Made by a program: the position numbers and the translations under genes
The notes under the pieces: model-generated
The model's input: only the letters and a program-made list of their open reading frames with translations
What the model was told of the DNA's origin: nothing
Database searches by the model: none
Shown here: positions 1 through 10,830 of the stretch, piece by piece
How positions within the stretch are numbered: the stretch's first letter is position 1
How the letters are laid out: each line of letters begins with the position of its first letter
Assembly: GCF_003573695.1 (NCBI RefSeq)
Contig: NC_039362.1
Coordinates: 193,250,827 to 193,314,826 of the forward strand
Direction of reading: 5' to 3'
DNA: 64,000 nt
Origin: Papaver somniferum
Lineage: Eukaryota > Streptophyta > Magnoliopsida > Ranunculales > Papaveraceae

Positions 1-387
1 GCACAAGTATACTTTCAACAAAGAATGTTTGTCTGTTGGTTTAATATCTGTAATCAAATGCTCTTTCTTGCCTAAGTGCATTCGGTTTTGGTTTTAGGGA
101 TGGGTCACGATTCTTGAGTTTTGGTTCGTAAAAGTAGGAAGCAGGCACAACAATTACATATTATACAAAGTACTGATACATCCTTGATGTGTGGTTTTCT
201 TGTCATTACTTTTGTGTTGTTAGAACCGTCTTTTGACAAGAACATGCATCTTGGTATTGTTGCTCAAATTGGGTTATAGTAGTCAGGGGTTGATGCTAAA
301 ATTGGGTTTTTAATTGATCATGTTAAGCCTTCGTTTGGAATTGTTGGCGATGTAACCTGTGTGCTTTTGTGGTCAGTGGACAAAAAC

Positions 388-516
388 AATGGAGGCTATG
401 GATATGTTTCAGCTGCTCAAGATCCTAACATGTATCCTAACCAAGGCTATGTCGGTCCTGGATATGGTAACATGTATTCTGCCAACTATTGGGTCTATAT
501 TTATACTGCCACATGA
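388..516 (+). pseudogene. Gly/Tyr-rich RNA-binding-protein-like fragment
   Basis: An open stretch of about 42 codons ends at a TGA at 514. It reads as a Gly/Tyr/Asn-rich segment with the motifs GGYGY, AQDPNMY and GPGYGNMY. Such low-complexity tails are found at the C-termini of plant hnRNP-like RNA-binding proteins. There is no RRM domain beside it and no clear start codon. It is probably the last-exon remnant of such a gene or a captured fragment. The family assignment rests on composition only and is weak. Confidence 0.3.
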
Positions 517-1199
517 TATCTTATAAATGCATTTTTTTATATATAAATTGGAATTAATTAGTTTATGGGATTCATGTATAATCAACGACTAGAAGACTAG
601 AATTTGAGAATGATATCGTGCCAGATTGAACGTGGTATGGCTAGCTAGTCCAAACTGGTAGCTAGGATTATCTTTTAAATTTCTATATGGTAGATTGATT
701 AGTCCTATTTTGGCAAACTACTGCAATGATATTCAAGTGGTATAGGGTAGGAGTATCGTAGCTTGTGGATTGGTTCCTTGTTTGTCTTTAAAATGGGGAA
801 TACTGCGAATGTCTCCATAGAATATGATGGCTGTTACGGCTTGGGATGGATGGTTTTTATTTCAAATACAAAATAAATTTCATTGGGTACTGATGATAAG
901 CTAGGAATTCTTCATGTTAAATGGGTTGTCTCCCAAATTTATTTAAAATGTCAGAGTGTCTCTTTCGATTGTGTATACTCTATTTAACTTGTAAATCTCG
1001 TTGTCTAGATTTAGACCATCCTCATCTTAACGTACATTTTTAATATCAGGGGTTTGTTATATGTGACTTAGGTTGCAATTTATAAAGATTGGCAATGCGA
1101 AAACTCGTGTTGTCTGGCTGTTCCTAAAATTATACTTGGTTATCTATGAGCTTTGGTTTATTTCATACTCAAACTGATGCATAATGGTCGATTTTGCAG

Positions 1200-1514
1200 C
1201 ACTTGGGAACTGTAATCAAGTCTCGCATCCCAGGCCTCCAGTCGATAATTAATAAAAGTATTGCTGAACTAGAGGCGGAATTGAGTCGTTTTGGCAAGCC
1301 TGTTGCTTTTGATGGTGGAGTAAGTCTACCTTAAATCTCAGTCTTCAATTCAGAGCCTATTGTCTTTAGTCTTCAATATGCACTTATGAGAAAACATGCA
1401 CTCAGTTATGGAGATTTGTCGTCTTTTACTTGTGGTTTTTTGCAGGTTAAACTGTACCTGATTATGGAGATTTGTCATCTTTATGATGGAATTTACAAAG
1501 AACATCTTGACGGC
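1200..1514 (+). pseudogene. Dynamin-related protein 1 (phragmoplastin-type) gene fragment, two exons
   Basis: Two exons in the correct order match the stalk region of plant DRP1 (large GTPases that act in clathrin-mediated endocytosis and cell-plate formation). The first, 1200-1319, follows TTTTGCAG and is followed by GTAAGT; it is exactly 40 codons and reads [20 protein letters not shown] onward to KPVAFDGG. The second, 1446 to about 1514, follows TTTGCAG and reads KLYLIMEICHLYDGIYKEHL plus DG. After HLDG the frame stays open but stops resembling the family, and no GTPase domain, GED or other exon is visible in the window. Splice sites and frames are intact, so it is a fairly recent partial duplicate or the broken end of a gene whose 5' part lies left of the window. 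Sequence around 1870-1990 is open for about 40 codons after an AG acceptor but was not recognised. Confidence 0.65.
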
Positions 1515-1519
1515 ATGTA

Positions 1520-2240
1520 TGTAGCTGGTAGATTAGAATGTAGCTGGTGTTACTTTCTGGTAGATTGGAATGTAGCTGCCCCTGCCCACACATGTGAGTT
1601 GACAACAAAACTTGAACCTCCTTTTGTGATTTGATTTTGAGTTTTATCTGTTGCCTTAGAATGATCTATTTGTTCCCCTGTGATGTCGTTACTTACAAAA
1701 AATAAAAACACATGAGTTTCCAAAGGATTCAACCCATTTCTTTGTATCTGCCTTCGATTTCCCTGTCAGCTACAGATATTAATTTTGACTAATGAGCCAA
1801 CTGTTGTTTACATGATCCTTATACCTTGAACATTACATTTATGGTATTGGTGGTTGGTGTATGTTGCAGGAACGACGTTCTTTGTCGTATGTGAACCAGG
1901 GACACAACACATGGATGCTCTACTTGATATCATTTATGAAGTATTGGCTAATTTCATCGTCATCGGAGGAGCTTATCGTTTTGTTGTTTAACATGTTGTT
2001 TTTAGCTTATTGTCTATTAGTTTAGCATCTTGTTGTTAGAACATATTAGCTACCTAGCTTGGACATGTTTTGTATTGAGCCAAAATTTCATCTTTTTTGT
2101 GTAATTTTAAACCAAATGGATAAAGTGAATGAATGTGGAATTCTGAAGTTTGAGTTTGAGTTCCATTTTACTTGACTTTGACTTGACCTTTTTTGAGTTT
2201 CATTTGACTTAACTTTGAGTTCCAGTCAGATTATTTCAGA
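1520..2240. other. Non-coding stretch, nothing recognised
   Basis: AT-rich sequence with short internal duplications, such as the tgtagctggtagatt unit repeated near 1520-1575 and runs of ttgacttgactttgag near 2150-2220. No gene, RNA or mobile element could be supported. Confidence 0.4.
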
Positions 2241-2254
2241 TTTAGCCATTCAGG

Positions 2255-2492
2255 CATTTCAGCAAGTCTGAATTTATATATTTTTTATATTATAATTTAA
2301 ATCTGAGACTCACGGCTAAGGGTCTGTACCTCGTAACCCTTAAAATCCGTCGTTATTTGAGACACACGGCTAAGGGTCGTACAAAACAGCGGCGCTTTAT
2401 CAGAGACCCCAACAGAGACGGTTGGAAATGGTCGTATAACTCGTATATATGACTTGTCCTGACGGTCGCGGAACATCTGTTTTCCACTAGTG
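2255..2492 (-). mobile_element. CACTA-type transposon terminus (truncated or MITE-like)
   Basis: Read on the minus strand from 2492, the sequence begins CACTAGTGGAAAACAG, the standard form of a plant CACTA (En/Spm) terminus. It is followed by GC-richer sequence with a repeated motif (acgacccttagccgtg and acagacccttagccgtgagt) that looks like subterminal repeats. The opposite terminus was not found, so this is a truncated copy or a small non-autonomous element. There is no transposase. Confidence 0.5.
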
Positions 2493-2499
2493 ATAGTGG

Positions 2500-3120
2500 G
2501 AGCAAAATGAACAAACTCCAAGTTTGTTCATTCCAGGAACTGCTCTTAGTAGGTGCGGTTAAAAATAATAACCAGCAAACTTCAGTTTTTAATACTCTCC
2601 GTTTCTAAAAAAAAAAGAAAAACTTGCTTATTTAGCTTATTTAATTTAGCCTACTTCAAAGTAATAATTTCAAATCAATTTAGCCTCATTTTAGGTAAAA
2701 CTGTAAAATTTAACATTAAAGATGTACAGACCCTTAAAAAAAGCTGTGAAAGAAAAAAACCGCCCTAAAACTCTCACAAATACCTAGCCCCCTGCTATTC
2801 TCTGCGGAGCCCACGGAACCCACAAAAAAAAATTATGAGACAAATCTGGAATGCGGTTTTGGTGTGGTTTGTGAGAGCGGTCTGCGCACAACCTCCATTT
2901 TAAGTAAAAATTTCAAGAAATCAATTTAGCCCCATTTTAGGTAAAAATGTAAAATTTAAAGCATCACTTTTTCGGAAAAGGAGGTTGTACTCTTGTCTGA
3001 TCAAAATCTATGAAAATGGTGAATCTGGTGATTCCCTTGTTCCGTTAAATTTCAGTTTGGTGCACAAGCTTACTTCAGTTTCCCTTATCGAATTACTGTT
3101 GCATACTTGCTGCCACCATT
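2500..3120. repeat. AT-rich stretch with a short internal direct repeat
   Basis: A motif of about 45 bp (aatttagcctcattttagg followed by taaaactgtaaaatttaa) occurs near 2675-2717 and again in variant form near 2920-2958. The stretch opens with tactctccgtttct, which resembles a Stowaway MITE terminus, but no convincing second terminus was found. No gene seen. Confidence 0.3.
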
Positions 3121-3124
3121 TTCA

Positions 3125-4600
3125 CTCTTTATTCTGCATTAGTGAACTGTTTGTTTACCAGACCTTGTAAGCTTTCGCTACACCACAAAATTCTGCTTGG
3201 AAGTCCTCGAGACAGACTGATCAAACGTGCACCCTTGTCAAAACATAAACAGCATCGAAGCAACCCCCCACTATTTGAAAATTTTCGAAATTTGATTCCC
3301 CAAATCTGGAAACCCAAAATTACGATTGGCTACCTCTGCTGTGATAACCTGCCGCCCTATGAAGGGAAAAGAAACCTGATGCAGAATGAACAAATTGGTA
3401 GTGATGGGCCCTTCAGTAGCAGCACCTGCACTAAACCTACAATACATTCCCACCTCAAGTTATCGCCTAGTATCAATCACCCAAATGGCGGGAGAGGTTG
3501 AAGGTTGGAACCCGTCGTATGGCTACTTTGCATAGTCAAATAAGTTTATGCAAGTAGAACTGCCAATTCTTACTGACGAACCAAATTCCAAAAAATGGAG
3601 ATGAAAGAAAAGCTGTGGGTTTAATGTCAATTCTAAAGTAAAAATGAGGCCTATCTTTAAAACAAAAAGAAAAGCTAATCCAATTTCCTTAATTCAGGTT
3701 TTCAGGCAGAGTTTACCCTACTGCCTTCACAAACCACAAGGTATCTCAGAGATTTTCTAACAGCAGCATGGTCATCAGATTCAAAAGGTAAAATACACTT
3801 CGGATCAAGACTATTTAGTTATCTGCGCAGGAATTTAAAGGACTGAAAATGAAGTATATAATGTTGAAAGTTTCCTGCTTGGAAGTCCTCGAGACAGACT
3901 GATCAAACGTCTTGCACCCTTGTCAAAACACAAACAGCGTCGAAGCCACCTCCCAATATTTGAAACTTTTCACAATTTTATCTCCCCAGATTTGGAAACG
4001 CAAAATACCACTGGCCACCTCTCCAATTACTTTGTGATAACCTGCCGCCCTGAGAATTGAAAAGAAACCTGATGCACAATCAACAAATTAGCTATTGGCC
4101 AAAAACTTTGTATGTTTAATTTAAATATCAGGTAGTGATGGGCCCTTCAGTAGCAGCACCTATGCTAAACCTACACTACATTCCCACCTCGAGTTGTTGC
4201 CTAAAGAAAGTAGAAAGAAGACCAGTACTCAAAAGGCATAAAGAAGTAAAAATGCAGCTAAAATGTACCCCTCTGAACAGAGCATTTTGAAGAGAAGAAA
4301 TGCCAATGAGTGCCACTCTTTACACTTTTGGTTACCAGGTTTTGCACAATGGACTTAATGGTCTTTTAAAATTACACATGAATCATATTGCATAGTGTTC
4401 GGGTTACCCTATTACTCAGATAGCACCAACTTTCTACAAGTGCAGAAGTGGTAGCAGTTATATGTCTTCCTTGAAAGTAAAGGAGCTTCAAAGAATTTGC
4501 TCCTGTTCGTATGTTTGAAAATAAAAAGGCAAGAAATTTAAGCAAAACAAAGCCAGGAAAACATAAGAAGATCAAACAAAAGGAAGCATTGTAAACCATC
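3125..4600. repeat. Dispersed copies of F-box-gene flanking sequence
   Basis: Two diverged copies of one unit lie at about 3131-3480 and 3871-4200, recognisable by ggaagtcctcgagacagact, then caaacagcatcgaag, and a later tgtgataacctgccgccct. A third copy is at about 10555-10830, between the two FBD-family genes. The segment 4430-4600 also resembles 8455-8560, downstream of FBD-family gene 1. The arrangement suggests that flanking sequence of these F-box genes was duplicated leftward and has since decayed. The ORFs in it are short and in different frames in each copy, so no protein is inferred. Confidence 0.5.
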
Positions 4601-5240
4601 TAAATTGAAAATTTAACAATAGGGTAAGCTGTGAAATTTTTTCAACATACTAGTTTCGGTGTAGATCAATGAATGCTCTAACTCCAGCAAAAACATGCAA
4701 AATAACACACTATTTGGCCTATTCAATTAAGGGCTAACTTGCATAATAATCAAAATAAAGCTGATTGTAAATCAACATGTATTCTCTAGCAGTAAACGTA
4801 CATCGTTATGTGAGAATAGACTAAAAGAACAAAAACATCGAAATCAGAATGTAGACATTAAAAAGAAAAGCAACACAAACTTAATGTTCTATGTTTTTGC
4901 CAAAAAGAAATAAACTTGACTACTTGTGCTTTTTCCCTGTGAAACCTAGGATTTATATAGGAGAAAACCCTGGAATCTGAGCGGGTAAAAATAATTTTGG
5001 CGGGCGTTTTGGCTCCTTAGTTTCAATTTTTAATTTTTGATTTCTCAATTCTAATTTTTCGTTTATAATTCTTTTATGTTTTTAAATATTATCCACCTAG
5101 ATATTTAAAGGATTAAGATCCTATACCGTTGGAGATTGTTATCTAGGAATAAGGTCTTATGTCTATCATATGGTTAAAACCTCTAAAATAAAGGTCTAAA
5201 TAACACCTCCAGGTAGGATTTTTTTCACCCTCTGTTGGAG
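4600..5240. other. Non-coding AT-rich stretch
   Basis: No gene recognised. The right end (5233-5249, gttggagatgttcttat) looks like one terminus of a Tourist-type MITE, but no matching left terminus was seen. Confidence 0.35.
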
Positions 5241-5247
5241 ATGTTCT

Positions 5248-6407
5248 TATAGGGGAAGATAATTTTATTTGAGGGACTTACTCATGATAATAATGTCCAC
5301 CAAATTGGTTAAGGGGTGTCCTAGTGTCATTGTATAGATTACCCTTCCACCTTTAAAAAAGACTAAATTACCCTCAAATCATCCCTTGAAAATTCTAAAT
5401 CACCCTAAAGTGAATTTAAAACTAAGCAATAGAAAAAACCAAAAATTAAAATCAGTATTCCTTCATCTTTTCTCTTCTCCTTCAGTCTTAACCGTTCTTC
5501 TTCAATCTTCATTAATTTTCTTTTTCAAACCCTTAAACCACTAGATAAATTAACCAGCCGTAAATCCTAAAAAATTATTTGAAATACCAGTTACGGTTCA
5601 TTTTGTAACCGTAAAAATGTTTACGGTTAGTATCAATTTTAACAATACCAACCGTAAAAATTCCTGAGTGAAAAAAGTTTTGAGTTTGATTACGGTTGGC
5701 TTTGACTTAAGAGTTATCAACCGTATATAGTTACGATTGAACACTAGCCGCCAAAAAACGAACCGTATTTTTATTTACAGGTCGTCTCTTAAGATAACAA
5801 TCCAACCGTAACTAAGGTGTACGTTTGGAACAAAGGTAACTAAATTACAGTTCATTTTGTGAAGACTAATACTAATCGTAACTGGTTTTACGATTGGATT
5901 TTACCAAAATTTAATCAGTTATTTTTGGTAGTTCTCAATTATGAACCGTAATTCTCACTTACGGTTTGTTACGTCAAAAATTCCAACCATAAGTCTTTTC
6001 TGAAAATCTAAAATTTTTGATATTTTTATTTACTTTAGATAATTTGGAGCAACAAAAAGCTAATTGGAGCTAAGTTAGAGGTACAATGTCATATAAGGAT
6101 TCACCTATCTCAAATGTGTCACTGGAATTACTCATTTTAGTTGAGTGAATCAAAATCTACGGTTTCATAAAAATCACAAAAGTTTTTCTTTTTTCTCCTC
6201 TCCACTCTCTCTACCCTATTATTCTGGTTTAGATGAAAACTAATTAATCATCATTAGCTAATTTCAATTAGATTATCAACACTAACTAAATGAAGGCAGT
6301 TTAGCCATTATGAAAAATATCTAGATATGGGATTTTTGAAATTAATATCTAATGATCTTTTTTGTCTTATTATAGCAGTCCCTCCAATGGAATCATCAGC
6401 CCCTATA
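5248..6407. mobile_element. Hairpin-array terminal-inverted-repeat element 1 (stem word TACGGTT)
   Basis: The left end TATAGGGGAAGATAATTTTA and the reverse complement of the right end TATAGGGGCTGATGATTCCA are near-identical and continue (ATTTGAGGGACT against ATTGGAGGGACT), forming terminal inverted repeats of about 30 bp. Each side has a subterminal motif near TAAATTACCCTC (5360) or its inverted form (6295). The core, about 5560-6000, is filled with TACGGTT words and their reverse complement AACCGTA, paired as short hairpins; for example TTACGGTT at 5591-5598 pairs with AACCGTAA at 5607-5614 across 8 bases. There is no coding capacity. A target duplication is not certain: the flanking TATA is too short and palindromic. 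Confidence 0.6.
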
Positions 6408-6900
6408 ATAGGATTCTTTTGAAAGCCTGAGCGCAGTTCCTATGGCATTTGCCAAATAAAAAAATTGTTGAGTCTGATAAATGTGCAAACACGTTTTTGC
6501 ACAATTTAAATGGGGACGAAGCTAGGATTTTTGCGCAAGAGGGGGAAGTTAGATAAATTTTCTTAATGTGAACCATTACAACTAAAAATGTACACTAAAA
6601 TTATTAAACTTTGTAATTATCAAACGTCACAAATAACGATTTTGCAGAGAAATCGTCACTCATCTTGTAACTATGAAGTCTAGTTTTGACAATTTTTTTC
6701 ACTAGAAACACATTATCTCTGTTATACATTCTTTTTCCCAACTTCAATAATATAAGAATAATATTAGATTTTTTTTTCTAAAGCATGTAATTTATTAAAG
6801 AAAGTTAGGTTATAATTTGGCGTGGGGTAAGTGGTACCCACTGAGTCATGCAATATAATTTGACTAATGAATACTGAGATTGCCTGGTCCCAAATTTTAG
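6407..6900. other. Non-coding stretch
   Basis: AT-rich sequence between the hairpin-array element and the LINE remnant. No gene or further element was recognised. Confidence 0.4.
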
Positions 6901-6912
6901 TTGAAAAATTTC

Positions 6913-7676
6913 TCATTTGACTTCGTCTGCCGCATGATTGGCCAAGCCATCCGCTGCTTTATTTTCTTTTCTGTAGTTGTGTTGTATAACAGCATGCGAT
7001 ATCTGTCGTAGTCTATTCTTTATTTCCTCAATCATCCCTGAGATGTGCCAAGGAGAGGAGTAGGGGATGTGATGAAGGGAAAAAGGTTCTCTAAATCTGT
7101 TTCGAAAAGAACTTTTGGCCATTGTCTTTCTGTTGTTGTTCTTTATGCTAAAAGCAGAGCCCAAGTTTCTGCAGTCAAGGCAGTCGTAATTCCTAAAGGT
7201 TGAGCTAAAGCCATTACAGTTCGTGCGTCTGAATCCCCGCAAATGAAACCTGCACCTACGAAACCCGGGTGACCTCTGGCCACCCCATCTGTGTTAATCT
7301 TAATCCATTGCATGTTCGGGGTAGTCCATCCTACCGATATTTTGGAAATCCTTTTGGTGGTTCTTGATTGGTTATATGTTGGTGTATCTCCTGGTAGCAC
7401 TGGGGGTAAAGATTCTTGTGCCATAGAATATTATTGATGTTTTCTTTGAGCCCAAGCTAGGATTTCTCCTGAAGTTGTTTGCTTTTGACGGTATATTAGT
7501 TCATTTCTAGACAACCATAAGGTCCGGAATAGAAAACAGAAAGTGGAGATGACAGATATTGGTGTTGAATATTGTAGTAGTTGAGAGATGGTTGTCTGAG
7601 GTGTTAAGACAAATGTGGGGGTATTATTGGTGTTTGGTGTGGTTGAGTGCTGAGTGATCACTATAGGATCAAACAA
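6913..7676 (-). pseudogene. LINE (L1-type) remnant: RNase H-like domain, frameshifted
   Basis: Three overlapping or adjacent minus-strand frames together read as the C-terminal part of a plant L1-type retrotransposon polyprotein. The upstream piece (7431-7676) ends in the linker LWLSRNELIYRQKQTT. The middle piece (7143-7424) carries the RNase H core WIKINTDGVARGHPGFVGAG and the acidic helix TAETWALLLA. The last piece (6913 to about 7145) has the closing helix with ENKAADGLANHAADE. The three catalytic acids of the fold (D in INTDG, E in AETW, D in AADGLAN) remain, but the frame changes near 7143 and 7430, so it cannot encode an intact protein. Reverse transcriptase and endonuclease regions are absent; it is a truncated, dead copy. 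Confidence 0.75.
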
Positions 7677-7679
7677 GTT

Positions 7680-8290
7680 CTATGTTTGGGTGTGCACAAA
7701 CCTTGATCGGATGGGATCCAATTAGAATCGGATTTATTCGATTGATTATTTGTGTAAGATCGGCATCACCTTGTTTGATCCTATATTGAGTGATTGCAAA
7801 TCCAAATTCTGCTGCTTCGATAGTTGTTGGATAGATTGATCTAACTAGGTAAATGAGTTTATTTGTTAAACGGAAGATCCTTTGCATATGACTTGAGATA
7901 TCTTCATCTGAAAGAATCAAGAGAGTTGTTACCAAACAGATTTGTTGTTCCTTTACTGTTTGGAATACGATCCAAAGGAATTGTTCCAGTGCGTGCACTT
8001 ATTGAATGTCAGAAGCGCAGGGATACTGAAGAAACTTAGTGAACTGTAGGTTTAGTTGCTTGGTATCAACTATAAGAAGTTGGTGTAGATTTTGTATAGG
8101 GCGGCTTAATTCTAAGAGTATTCAATTCTGGACTAGGTCTCAGGGTTTTTCTGCATTTGTGGTTTCCTCGTTAACAAAATCTTGTTGTGACTTTTACTTT
8201 TCTATTTCCGCAATTATAATTGTTTTATTATAATTAAAAGTAAAATACACAAACGTTAATTCCGTTACGATTGTCTTTTGGCCAGTGAAC
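7680..8290. repeat. LTR-retrotransposon-like repeat, single copy of the 16.5-17.0 kb family
   Basis: The part at about 8090-8265 (ggactaggtctcagg, then ttttctgcatttgtggtt and cctcgttaacaaaatcttgt) closely matches both arms of the inverted repeat at 16.5-17.0 kb. From memory this motif is abundant in plant genomes within LTR-retrotransposon-derived DNA. The frame at 7669-7998 on the minus strand is open, but I do not recognise its translation and do not call it a gene. Confidence 0.45.
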
Positions 8291-8726
8291 TTCTTGTTTT
8301 AGTGTCATTTTAAGAGCAAAACCTACTTTGCTAAACTATACTCTCCAGACTTTTGATGTCTACAAGTCTGAAGTTTTGCAAGAAGATCAAAATATTATGT
8401 AATGTAAGGGGATAGAAACTAATGTCTTCTCTTTCCTAAATGTCTTGGATGAAAGTAAAGGAATTTCAAAGAATTTGTTCCAGTCTGTATGTTTGACCCT
8501 AAGGAAAGATACTTAAGAAAAACAAAACTAAGGTAGCAGTTATGTGTTATATGACTGAAACACACAGGTAACAGAAGAGCTTTGGCAATTCTGCACCAGT
8601 TCGCCAGATATATTTCAAGAACCAGAATTTCGAAGTCTTAGAACTGTGTAGAGGATGAAACCATAAGAAGCATGCACAAACAAGAGTATACTTATGATTT
8701 ATATAGCGAAGTCTTAGAACCAGAAT

Positions 8727-10070
8727 TTAATGGTTGTCTTTGCCGCCATCATCCCCTACATCCTCATCCTTGTCTTCTTCTTCGTCGGGGTCAGGGGGAT
8801 AAAACTGAATTTGAGATTGAAAAAGATAGACACCATAAGTCTAACGGGTTAATAATTGTAATCTCGAAACTTGTTTTGTAATTTATCTAACGAGGGAAAA
8901 ATGTTTTGTGCACTTGTGACTTGCCACTTCAAAGTCGAGTGACACCAGATTAGGTGCTTTTTCGAGCAAAACAATTACTGCTTTATCAGCGGTTACCTCC
9001 TGAGTCAGAATCAAGTTGTGCAAATTATGATATGAAGGTAAATTGTTCAATAAATCGTCTGCAACAGAGAGAACCTATTCATGACAAAGGCAATGTGTAT
9101 CAGCTTCAATGCGTTCGGTTTGCCATAGAACATCACAAACATATACTTCCAAAACATAGCAGCAAGCAAGAACTATTACCTGTAGGGTTCTGTCAGAAAT
9201 TTTTAGATACATCACATGTGCAAGTGCTTGAAGAAACTTACATGCAACTGCACCATAAGCTATATCTTGCTCCCACATTGCACCATATTCTTCAAAGGAA
9301 AAGTCAACTGTTGCTTTAACTAGTGTTGGAAAACTAGATAGGACATAATCCTTTGCAACCCTACCCATGTAGGTGAGAGTCTCCAGATTTGGTGCATCAA
9401 TTTTGAGAGCACAATTTGGAAAGCCATATCCTCCTTTTTCTGGATTCATAATATCTACGTCTTTCAGTGCAGGATTTGAAATACAAAAATTCTTCATATC
9501 TGACCTCGTGCAGAATGCCACACCCAAAAACCGTAGTACGGGGCAGTTAGAAAAGAGTTGCTCATTCCAGCACTCATCTCTAAACTTCACTCCAGTAAGA
9601 ATAAATCTTTCTAATCTCGGAAAAGATATATATTTAGGAAAACAGGAAACAGTGCTTGAAAGTAGCCTCAAAGAAGTTAGTGATTCACAAGTATAAAAAG
9701 ATGATGGCATCGGAACTCCGTCGCTCTGGTTCAATCTGAGCGAGAAATCTTCAACATTGTGACTTAACACAGTGGAGATCCATTTTTGAATCCGTGGTTC
9801 ATCCAAGTATGCATCAGAGGAGAGAGAGAACTCCTTTATGTTTGACTCATCGTGAAACTCCAACGTTTTATCAACAAAATCTATGAACGTATCGGCCTTC
9901 CATGAATTGTAGTTTTGAAACTTAAGGATAGGGATAGACCTCCAAATGTACATCCATCGTTTAAATAATACACAAGTCCGAGCAGCATTACGAGTACCAA
10001 CAAAGGAGAGGATATGATGAAGAATTGAACCCGGCAAGTTGCTAATCCTATCTTCTACAACCTCACTCAT
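8727..10070 (-). CDS. F-box/LRR protein of the FBD family, gene 1 (no FBD domain visible)
   Basis: Likely a substrate adaptor of an SCF ubiquitin ligase. Exon 1 (10070-9180) encodes 297 residues: an F-box at about residues 5-45 (DRISNLPGSILHHILSFVGT, then RTCVLFKRW), followed by plant F-box/LRR motifs such as LSHNVEDFSLRL, FPRLERFILTGVKF and CISNPALKDVDI. It ends at CAG before a GTAATA donor (intron 9179-9075). Exon 2 begins at 9074 after an AATAG acceptor and reads VLSVADDLLNNLPSYHNLHN, which aligns with exon 2 of gene 2. A last exon at 8804-8727, after TTCAG, encodes an acidic tail (PDPDEEEDKDEDVGDDGG) ending in TAA. The exon 2 donor could not be fixed. Family members normally end in an FBD domain; here translation stops inside the acidic linker that precedes FBD in gene 2, so this protein looks C-terminally shortened. 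Confidence 0.72.
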
Positions 10071-10079
10071 ATTGTTTTG

Positions 10080-10555
10080 CGTAGCTTTTGATAAATCTGT
10101 CCAAAATGAACAAAAAGTGAAATGAAATTAGAGGGAAATTATGAATTTTAGCAGGTTATGGAAAAACCCTTTTATCTATATTACATGAACAAAATCCTAC
10201 CAGCAGTAATTGAGAGAGAGAAACAGGAAAAACGAGCTTTGAATGAACAGTGGAGAGGAGGAGAAGAAATGAGCAGACAGACAATGGTATACAGATACAT
10301 CTTTAGTCTTTACCAACTGGGCTTAGCCCAGTTGACCAGGAGGTCAAGAGATTTAGTTTTACGCCTGTTGGAAAGGGGACTTGATTGAAACTTACAAGCA
10401 AAATGGAGATGAAAAAAATAAAGCGAAAAACCATTAAAAGCGAAATAAAAAGTGAACATAATCCACTTTTCTTTGAACTGAAGTTTCCAGATATTACAGA
10501 GATTAAAAGACACAAAATGAAATAGATACTGTTGAAAGTTTTCAGTCACCATGTT
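10080..10555. other. Upstream region of FBD-family gene 1
   Basis: Sequence 5' of the minus-strand gene that starts at 10070. It is AT-rich with a purine-rich stretch around 10205-10270 and probably holds the leader and promoter, but no TATA box or leader intron could be fixed. Confidence 0.35.
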
Positions 10556-10830
10556 TTCTCTTTATTCTGCATTGGTGAATTGTTAGTTTACTGAATCTTG
10601 TAAGCTTCTGTACACCACATAATTCCACATGGAGAAGTCCTCGAGACGGACTGGTCAAAACACAAACAGAGAGGAAGCTACTTCCTGATATTGAATTTTA
10701 TCACAAATTTAATTTCCCTGAATTTGGAAATGCAGATACTATTGGCCACCTCTTCAATTACTCTGTGATAACCTTCGCCGCCAGTATGTGACAGTGGAAA
10801 TGAAACCTGATGCAGAGTTTGACAAACTGG
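10555..10830. repeat. Third copy of the 3.1/3.9 kb dispersed repeat
   Basis: Matches the copies at 3131-3480 and 3871-4200 (tttattctgcattggtgaat, gaagtcctcgagacggact, tctgtgataaccttcgccgc). It lies between FBD-family genes 1 and 2, and so is probably native 3' flank of gene 2. Confidence 0.55.

Noticed and set aside
2590..2990. Possible Stowaway MITE starting tactctccgtttct
   Set aside because: Only one terminus resembles the family; the candidate second end near 2975-2990 is too different to support the call.
3142..3501. Plus-strand ORF of 119 codons
   Set aside because: It falls in a repeat present in three copies; the frame is not conserved in the other copies (3.87 and 10.56 kb).
7669..7998. 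Minus-strand ORF of 109 codons
   Set aside because: It lies next to retroelement-like repeat sequence and its translation was not recognised; no start or splice context supports a gene.
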